64,000 nucleotides of DNA, from assembly GCF_000746525.1 (NCBI RefSeq), contig NZ_CP009048.1, forward strand, positions 2,721,501 to 2,785,500, in the 5' to 3' direction. The notes below the pieces were generated by a model. The model did no database searches. It was not told the DNA's origin and saw nothing but the letters and a program-made list of their open reading frames with translations. This DNA is from Pseudomonas alkylphenolica. GTDB lineage: Bacteria; Pseudomonadota; Gammaproteobacteria; Pseudomonadales; Pseudomonadaceae. The position numbers were made by a program, and so were the translations under genes. Numbering within the stretch: the stretch's first letter is position 1; the number at the start of each line of letters is the position of its first letter. Shown here piece by piece: positions 59,661 through 64,000 of this stretch.

Positions 59661-60053
59661 ATGACCAGGTTCCGGAACCATCAACGCACGTTGCTACGCA
59701 TGGCCTTGGTGCTGTGGGTACTGGCGTTCGGGGTTGCGGCCAGCCATTGCTGCCTGTCCTACTCAGAGCATGACCACGCACTAGCCCATACGGACGTCTC
59801 AGCCAGTCTGGAGGGGCATACGCACCAGTTGCATGCCAGCGGCTGTTTACAATGCTGTGACGACAGCGTATCCGCGCTCAATCTGGCGCCGAGGTACCTT
59901 CCGTTCGGCCAGGTCCTCAGGGTGCTTCTGCTCACGCTTCCCGTTCTCTTCCTGCCTGCCGTCATCCCTCCGCGCTTCGGCACACTCGCCATGCAACGGA
60001 TTGCGCCGCCCCGGCCGCCGGCACGCCTGAGCTTCGTCCGCTTCAACGATTGA
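59661..60053 (+). CDS. His/Cys-rich membrane-associated protein of a metal cluster
   Basis: This 130-residue protein starts at ATG 59661, 10 bases after a weak GGTTGAG. A signal or membrane helix (about 10-28) leads to a His/Cys-rich loop (SHCCLSYSEHDHALAHTD, then LHASGCLQCCDDS) and a second helix at about 88-106. The tail is basic. Proteins of this form accompany copper resistance genes, and the next two genes are of that kind. No catalytic motif is visible. Confidence 0.65.
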   Translation: MTRFRNHQRTLLRMALVLWVLAFGVAASHCCLSYSEHDHALAHTDVSASLEGHTHQLHASGCLQCCDDSVSALNLAPRYLPFGQVLRVLLLTLPVLFLPAVIPPRFGTLAMQRIAPPRPPARLSFVRFND

Positions 60054-60158
60054 CCCACCACTCGTGCACCCGGGCTACCGGGCACACAGCCTTGCTGCGC
60101 CTGCACGACCAGGTGCGGCTGCGCTTCATTTCACCCTTTGAAACACCTGGAGATCGCC

Positions 60159-60608
60159 ATGCACATCACAATCAAATCACTTGTCGCCGCACTACTGATA
60201 GGCAGTCCACTGCTTGCCGTGGCTGTCGACGAACATCACCCCGAGCAGGCTCCGGCGAAAGCCGAGAGCACGTCGGCGCCGACCCAGGGCCAGGAGCAGG
60301 CCATGGCCGAACAGATGCAAAAGATGCAGGCCATTCACGACAGGCTTGCTGCCGCCAAGACCCCGGAGGAGCGCCAGGCGGCCATGCATGACGGCATGCA
60401 GGCGATGAGGGAAGGCCTGGGCATGATGCAGAACGGCTGCGCCGGAAAAGGTATGGGCCAGCACATGAAGATGATGGATTCGAAGATGATGAACATGATG
60501 ATGCAAATGATGGATCAGCAGGCCGGCATGATGGGTTCGCACTCGGACATGAAGGGCATGCCCATGCAGCAACGCATGGACCAGCCGGCTCAGAAACCAG
60601 CCCAGTAA
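60159..60608 (+). CDS. Exported Met/His-rich copper-binding-type protein
   Basis: This 149-residue protein starts at ATG 60159 (CTGGAG upstream). The signal peptide ends near AVAVDEH. A central helix (AEQMQKMQAIHDRLAAAKTP) precedes a Met-rich region (MKMMDSKMMNMMMQMMDQQA) and more Met/His to the end. Such stretches bind Cu(I) in periplasmic resistance proteins. Composition and context support copper or silver handling. Confidence 0.7.
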   Translation: MHITIKSLVAALLIGSPLLAVAVDEHHPEQAPAKAESTSAPTQGQEQAMAEQMQKMQAIHDRLAAAKTPEERQAAMHDGMQAMREGLGMMQNGCAGKGMGQHMKMMDSKMMNMMMQMMDQQAGMMGSHSDMKGMPMQQRMDQPAQKPAQ

Positions 60609-60689
60609 TCACACGGCGCGGCTCCGGCCTTGGCCTGTAGGGCGCAAGCATACCCAGGCCAAGGTGGGGCTCCGCCCTGGAGAATACTC

Positions 60690-60938
60690 ATGAACGTTTC
60701 GTCTTCATCCCATCAGCCGCCATCTTTCTGGCGCACTAAGCCCAGCATTGCCCTGGGTATGTTGCTGGTCATTGCCTTGTTCTACCTAGCGCGTGAGCAC
60801 TACGGTCATATCTCGCAGCTGTTGCCGTACGCGATCTTGTTGCTGTGCCCCCTGATGCACATGTTCGGCCATCACCACGGCGGCCACGGCCATCATGGCG
60901 GAAAGGACAATGCCCCCAAGGATGATGAAAGAGGCTGA
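60690..60938 (+). CDS. DUF2933-type small membrane protein
   Basis: This 82-residue protein has one hydrophobic segment at about 20-58 (IALGMLLVIALFYLAREHYG, then LLPYAILLLCPLMHMFG), followed by a His-rich tail (HHHGGHGHHGG). The combination LLxCPLMHxFxHxxHGxH is characteristic of the DUF2933 family found with copper P-type ATPases, as here. Confidence 0.85.
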   Translation: MNVSSSSHQPPSFWRTKPSIALGMLLVIALFYLAREHYGHISQLLPYAILLLCPLMHMFGHHHGGHGHHGGKDNAPKDDERG

Positions 60939-60941
60939 CTT

Positions 60942-61333
60942 ATGCACGGTAATGAAGACACACATTCATCACCTGGAACCGAAATCTCCTCCGGCGAAGT
61001 GAAAGGCCCCGTTTGCGGGATGACGGTCAAAAGTGACAGTGCCCATCAACTGCTGCAGTACGCCGGAGAGTCCCACCGGTTCTGCAGTGAAAAATGCCTG
61101 TCGAAGTTCAAGGCGGCACCGGAGCGGTATGGCGCTCTGTGCCGGAGGAGACGAACAGCCTCCCGACGGCTGCAGGTGAAAGCTGGTACGCCTGCGCGAT
61201 GCGCCCCGAGATACGTCAGCTCCGTTGTCCCATGGCTCCACGCGGAACTGGGTCGAGCTGTTGATTGCCAGCCCGGTGGTGCTCTGGGCGGGTTGGCCAT
61301 TCTACGTGCGCGGTGCGCTCGGTGCTCCAGTTT
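60942..61333 (+). pseudogene. Remnant of a copper-type P1B ATPase gene
   Basis: The frame starts normally with a YHS domain (VKGPVCGMTVKSDSAHQLLQ, RFCSEKCLSKFKAAPERY). After about 65 codons it shifts; the other frame continues SLPTAAGESWYACAMRPEIR, the usual second metal-binding segment. Another jump leads to ELLIASPVVLWAGWPFYVRG, the first membrane part of the ATPase, and then stops at 61333. More than 600 codons, including all catalytic motifs, are missing. Confidence 0.8.
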
Positions 61334-61389
61334 AGCCCCAGGGTCGATGGGCGCGATCCCTGGCAGCCGATCAGCTCGATTAGCCCGAT

Positions 61390-61520
61390 AGCAGCCAAGC
61401 TGACCAGCTCCCATCGTTCGGGGGATTCATGCCTCCGCTTTTACTCGCCGATTATGACCCCATCCCACAAGCGCTCTGCATGAGCTTTCCTCCGGACGCT
61501 CCTACGAACCAGTAACGGAC
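61390..61520. pseudogene. Deletion scar of a second arsJ-arsO junction
   Basis: Bases 61390-61445 match 54771-54823 (arsJ end AGCAGCCAAGCTGACCAG, then the arsO 3' end ATGCCTCCGC). Bases 61446-61520 match about 55838-55911 (arsO start region: CCACAAGTGCTCTGCATGAG, CGCTCCTACGAACCAGTAA). About 1 kb of arsO between them is deleted, and the start codon is changed. The sequence before 61390 is only weakly arsJ-like. Confidence 0.8.
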
Positions 61521-61557
61521 CAAAGCACTACAACCGGACTCGAGCACCGCAATGCTT

Positions 61558-62247
61558 TTATAAGCCAGGCTGGCCAAAGGTTTCTTTCTGCCAGGCTCGT
61601 TGCAACAGCTTCGTGACTTCATCGTCTGAGGTTTGCGAAAAATCCGCATACCAATAACCGATTGAAACCAGCCATTGAAGTGTCAGCGGACAGATCATCT
61701 CATCAACTTCACCCCGTAGTTGCTCCACCGTCTCCAGCGGGGCCACTGGAACAGCAACAACAATACGACACGGCGCATGGGTACGTACCGCATGAATTGC
61801 GGCTAGCATCGAGGTGCCGGTTGCCACTCCATCGTCAATGAGAATCACGACTTGATCTTTCAGATACAAGGATGGCCGGTTACCTCGATATACCTGCTCG
61901 CGACGCAGTAACTCTTGTTTTTCCCGGGCGAGAACAGCACCGAAACTGGCTTCATCGATCGGGTGAGCGCGTAGCGCTTCTTCATTCATGATCTGCACAC
62001 CGCCACTGGCAATAGCGCCCATCGCGAACTCAGGTTGTGATGGAAGGCCTAGCTTGCGGACCAGCATCAGGTCCAAGCGAACATTCAGTGCACAGGCAAC
62101 TTCGTACGCCACTGGTACACCGCCACGCGGCAACGCGAGGATTATCACGTCGTCTCGATTTGCGTATTTAAGCAGTGGTTCAACTAGTCGGCGTCCGGCC
62201 TCGACCCGGTTCACAAAGGTGCTTTGCGGGGAAGGACTGTTCGTCAT
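61558..62247 (-). CDS. Phosphoribosyltransferase-family protein
   Basis: This 229-residue protein starts at ATG 62247 (AGGAG upstream). It has the type I PRTase fold: VIILALPRGGVPVAYEVA near the N-terminus and the PRPP loop VVILIDDGVATGTSM. No purine or pyrimidine specificity motif is clear. Proteins of this kind occur in stress clusters with universal stress proteins. It is divergent from a second PRTase gene, with an FNR/ANR-like box between them. Confidence 0.85.
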   Translation of the reverse strand: MTNSPSPQSTFVNRVEAGRRLVEPLLKYANRDDVIILALPRGGVPVAYEVACALNVRLDLMLVRKLGLPSQPEFAMGAIASGGVQIMNEEALRAHPIDEASFGAVLAREKQELLRREQVYRGNRPSLYLKDQVVILIDDGVATGTSMLAAIHAVRTHAPCRIVVAVPVAPLETVEQLRGEVDEMICPLTLQWLVSIGYWYADFSQTSDDEVTKLLQRAWQKETFGQPGL

Positions 62248-62356
62248 TGAAATCTCCTGCGGCGATGCTGCCCTTACATACGGCTTTTGCCAGCCTTTTA
62301 CCAGGCTGAATGGGCTGTCATTACAATCCAGCTTGCTCCGTTTCATCCGTTCAGGG

Positions 62357-62370
62357 TTGATTTTGATCAA
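62357..62370. promoter_or_regulatory. Perfect FNR/ANR box
   Basis: TTGATTTTGATCAA matches TTGATNNNNATCAA at all ten fixed positions. It lies between the divergent PRTase genes, 110 bases before one start and 184 before the other, in an otherwise gene-free gap (62248-62553). Confidence 0.75.
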
Positions 62371-62553
62371 ATGTGGAATGACAGGCCCTCGTTCTCAAGG
62401 CACGTTTACAGCAGAAGTTGCCTACTTAACTTATGTCAGAAAATCACACAGCCTCTTCGCTATGCTTATTGGCGACTCCGCCGGCTCCCCTGCCCCCTTC
62501 GTCGGGCCAGGAGCTGCGGCATCGGCTATGTATCGACCTTACCGGAGATTGCC

Positions 62554-63114
62554 ATGTCGCCACTTCCCCAACGACTGCGGGTCTATGACAGCGATGAACT
62601 GGCGGGCGTATTGCAAGTGATGGCGCGCCAGGCTGCGGCATTGCTACCAGCCACACAGACTGTATTGATTGGTATCCAACGCCGTGGTGAGCCGCTGGCG
62701 CAGCAGTTACAGCATTACCTAGCGCAACTGACCGGCGGGCCAGCCCTGCCGCTCTACCCGGTCAAAGTCAAGCGATACGCCGATGATCTGACCGTGCTCC
62801 ACGACCATGCGCAGCTTACCGAAAATCCCGCCCTGAATACGCTGGATCTTGCCCATACCACCGCGTTGGTAGTTGATGACGTGTTGTACGAAGGTCATTC
62901 GCTGCTGCGTACCTGCGCTTATCTGGCGCAACTCGGCGTGCGTCGTTTGCACACGGCGGTATTGGTGGACCGGCATGTATGCCATCAGCCGATCCGTGCC
63001 GATATTGTCGGGATTCACCTGCAGGTGGCTCCCCAGGACATCATCGAATGCAATGTCCCTCCCTATGAGGCTGAATTCTGCATAGAAATAGTGCGCCATG
63101 GTGTCGTCTACTGA
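62554..63114 (+). CDS. PyrR/uracil-type phosphoribosyltransferase-like protein
   Basis: This 186-residue protein starts at ATG 62554 (CCGGAGA upstream). VLIGIQRRGEPLAQQLQHYL resembles the N-terminal PyrR block, and TTALVVDDVLYEGHSLL is the PRPP-binding loop. PyrR attenuates pyr operons or has uracil PRTase activity. This protein lies away from pyrimidine genes, beside stress genes, so another role is likely. The minus-strand Usp gene ends 11 bases beyond its stop. Confidence 0.85.
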   Translation: MSPLPQRLRVYDSDELAGVLQVMARQAAALLPATQTVLIGIQRRGEPLAQQLQHYLAQLTGGPALPLYPVKVKRYADDLTVLHDHAQLTENPALNTLDLAHTTALVVDDVLYEGHSLLRTCAYLAQLGVRRLHTAVLVDRHVCHQPIRADIVGIHLQVAPQDIIECNVPPYEAEFCIEIVRHGVVY

Positions 63115-63124
63115 ACCACGGGTA

Positions 63125-64000
63125 TCAAGCAAGCGCTTCCTTCGACAGCTTTACGGCGAGCACGCTACATGTTGCCTGGCCAACCACTCGCTCCGTGGTA
63201 TCTCCAATCAGCTTTGCCCATCGCTTGGGTTGCACCACACCCATGACCAGCACATCGATCGCCAATGCCTCGACTTGCTCCATAATGATGGGCACGGGGG
63301 CACCTTGCAGAAAGTACCGATGCGAAAGGGAAATACCATGTGCGTCTGCCAAGGCATCAAACGGCGCTTGTAGTGCTTCGCGCAAGGGCTCGATCCAGGG
63401 TTTGGCGAGACTGGCATTGGCCAGCAGTGGAGCAGGCAGGTCGTACACGGACATAAGATTAAGTTCCCCCGTGCACTGCAATGCCAGGCTCTGGGCCGTG
63501 CGAATCAGTCGCTGATTGAATGCTTGCTGCTCCGCCCCAGGGTCAGAGACATCCACGGCAATCATAATATTGCGCGGCATCGCTGGAGCATTGGGCGCAA
63601 CGAAGTGGATCAGCCCGTCATAGTGACGTAATAAAGTGTTGTCAAGCGATGAATGGAAGGCCCGCGCGAGCAACGATGCTGGATGGCATCGAGTAATTAC
63701 CATGTCTGGATTGAATTCTGTGATGTAGTCCAACACCAGGCGACCCGAATCCTCGGCCTGCATCACCACGCAGGTCAGTCGCACGCCATCGTCTCGCTGC
63801 TCCTCCATCAGGTCGTTCAAAGACTTATTGAAATGCTTGAGTGAGGCCTCAGCTACTTGTGGGTATTGCAGTTCATGGTGCAAGCGCAGTTCAGCGGGCT
63901 CAAACACCCCCAACACTTGAAGTGCCGCTCCACTGGCTTTGGCTAGCGATACTGCCCGATGCAGTGCAGCTGATCTCGGATCGACCTCTTCGAGGATCAA
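63125..64000 (-). CDS. Tandem universal stress protein, N-terminus outside window
   Basis: At least 291 residues form two UspA domains. The first covers about 1-140 and the second 145-290, with NIMIAVDVSD opening the second and VLVMGVVQPK, TTERVVGQATCSVLAVK as the nucleotide-binding end. The frame is open to the window edge, so the start is not seen. In Pseudomonas such proteins are often induced by Anr at low oxygen, which agrees with the box at 62357. Confidence 0.9.
   Translation of the reverse strand: MILEEVDPRSAALHRAVSLAKASGAALQVLGVFEPAELRLHHELQYPQVAEASLKHFNKSLNDLMEEQRDDGVRLTCVVMQAEDSGRLVLDYITEFNPDMVITRCHPASLLARAFHSSLDNTLLRHYDGLIHFVAPNAPAMPRNIMIAVDVSDPGAEQQAFNQRLIRTAQSLALQCTGELNLMSVYDLPAPLLANASLAKPWIEPLREALQAPFDALADAHGISLSHRYFLQGAPVPIIMEQVEALAIDVLVMGVVQPKRWAKLIGDTTERVVGQATCSVLAVKLSKEALA

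Overview
The window is chromosomal DNA of a Pseudomonas of the P. putida/P. fluorescens lineage. This is judged from high GC, paired REP elements of the P. putida type (10394-10464, 18728-18798), an OprD porin, a dif site of the pseudomonad type and gene families typical of the genus. I saw no tRNA, rRNA or CRISPR array.

Region by region: (1) 1-6.3 kb is a MoxR/DUF58/BatA/BatB-TPR/BatD stress operon, cut by the left edge. (2) 6.4-7.7 kb holds a repeat-bearing fibre-like gene followed by a decayed second copy of the 3' half of batD. (3) 7.7-13 kb has an exported HAD phosphatase, a Cys-type sulfatase and an 844-residue membrane/spermidine-synthase-like fusion. (4) 13.1-26.9 kb is a complete quinohemoprotein amine dehydrogenase (QHNDH) locus: a sigma-54 activator, qhpF-qhpE-qhpG (exporter, leader protease, Trp-hydroxylating flavoenzyme), a divergent aldehyde dehydrogenase, qhpA-qhpD-qhpC-qhpB, and an acyl-CoA ligase. 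Two sigma-54-type promoters lie back to back between the aldehyde dehydrogenase and qhpA. Together the genes would oxidise primary amines in the periplasm and pass the aldehyde on to acid and CoA ester. (5) 27-35 kb contains a small membrane protein, an internally deleted HxlR regulator, an OprD/nitroreductase/MFS/AraC group, a three-domain cell-wall hydrolase and a small K+ channel. (6) 35.5-40.4 kb is a tripartite efflux operon and an AI-2E family permease.

(7) At 41371-41398 there is a near-perfect dif site. By eye, GGGNAGGG octamers to its left lie mostly on the + strand and those to its right on the - strand, so this is probably the replication terminus. (8) 41.4-56 kb is an arsenic island: a broken MFS gene, a MarR regulator with three look-alike operators, arsN1, a flavoprotein gene split exactly by an IS21 element, an ArsO-like flavoprotein with its own ArsR-type regulator, then arsC-like, arsR, arsC, acr3, arsH, a phosphatase, gapdh, arsJ and a convergent arsO. 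It covers arsenite efflux, arsenate reduction, organoarsenical oxidation, 1-arseno-3-phosphoglycerate export and acetylation of arsinothricin-like compounds.

(9) 55.9-61.5 kb is an insertion-sequence graveyard (IS3, IS481, an IS3 end), with a seryl-tRNA synthetase fragment, a remnant copper-handling cluster, a decayed metal P-type ATPase and a deletion scar of a second arsJ-arsO junction. (10) 61.5-64 kb has two divergent phosphoribosyltransferase genes around a perfect FNR/ANR-type box, and a tandem universal stress protein that runs off the right edge.
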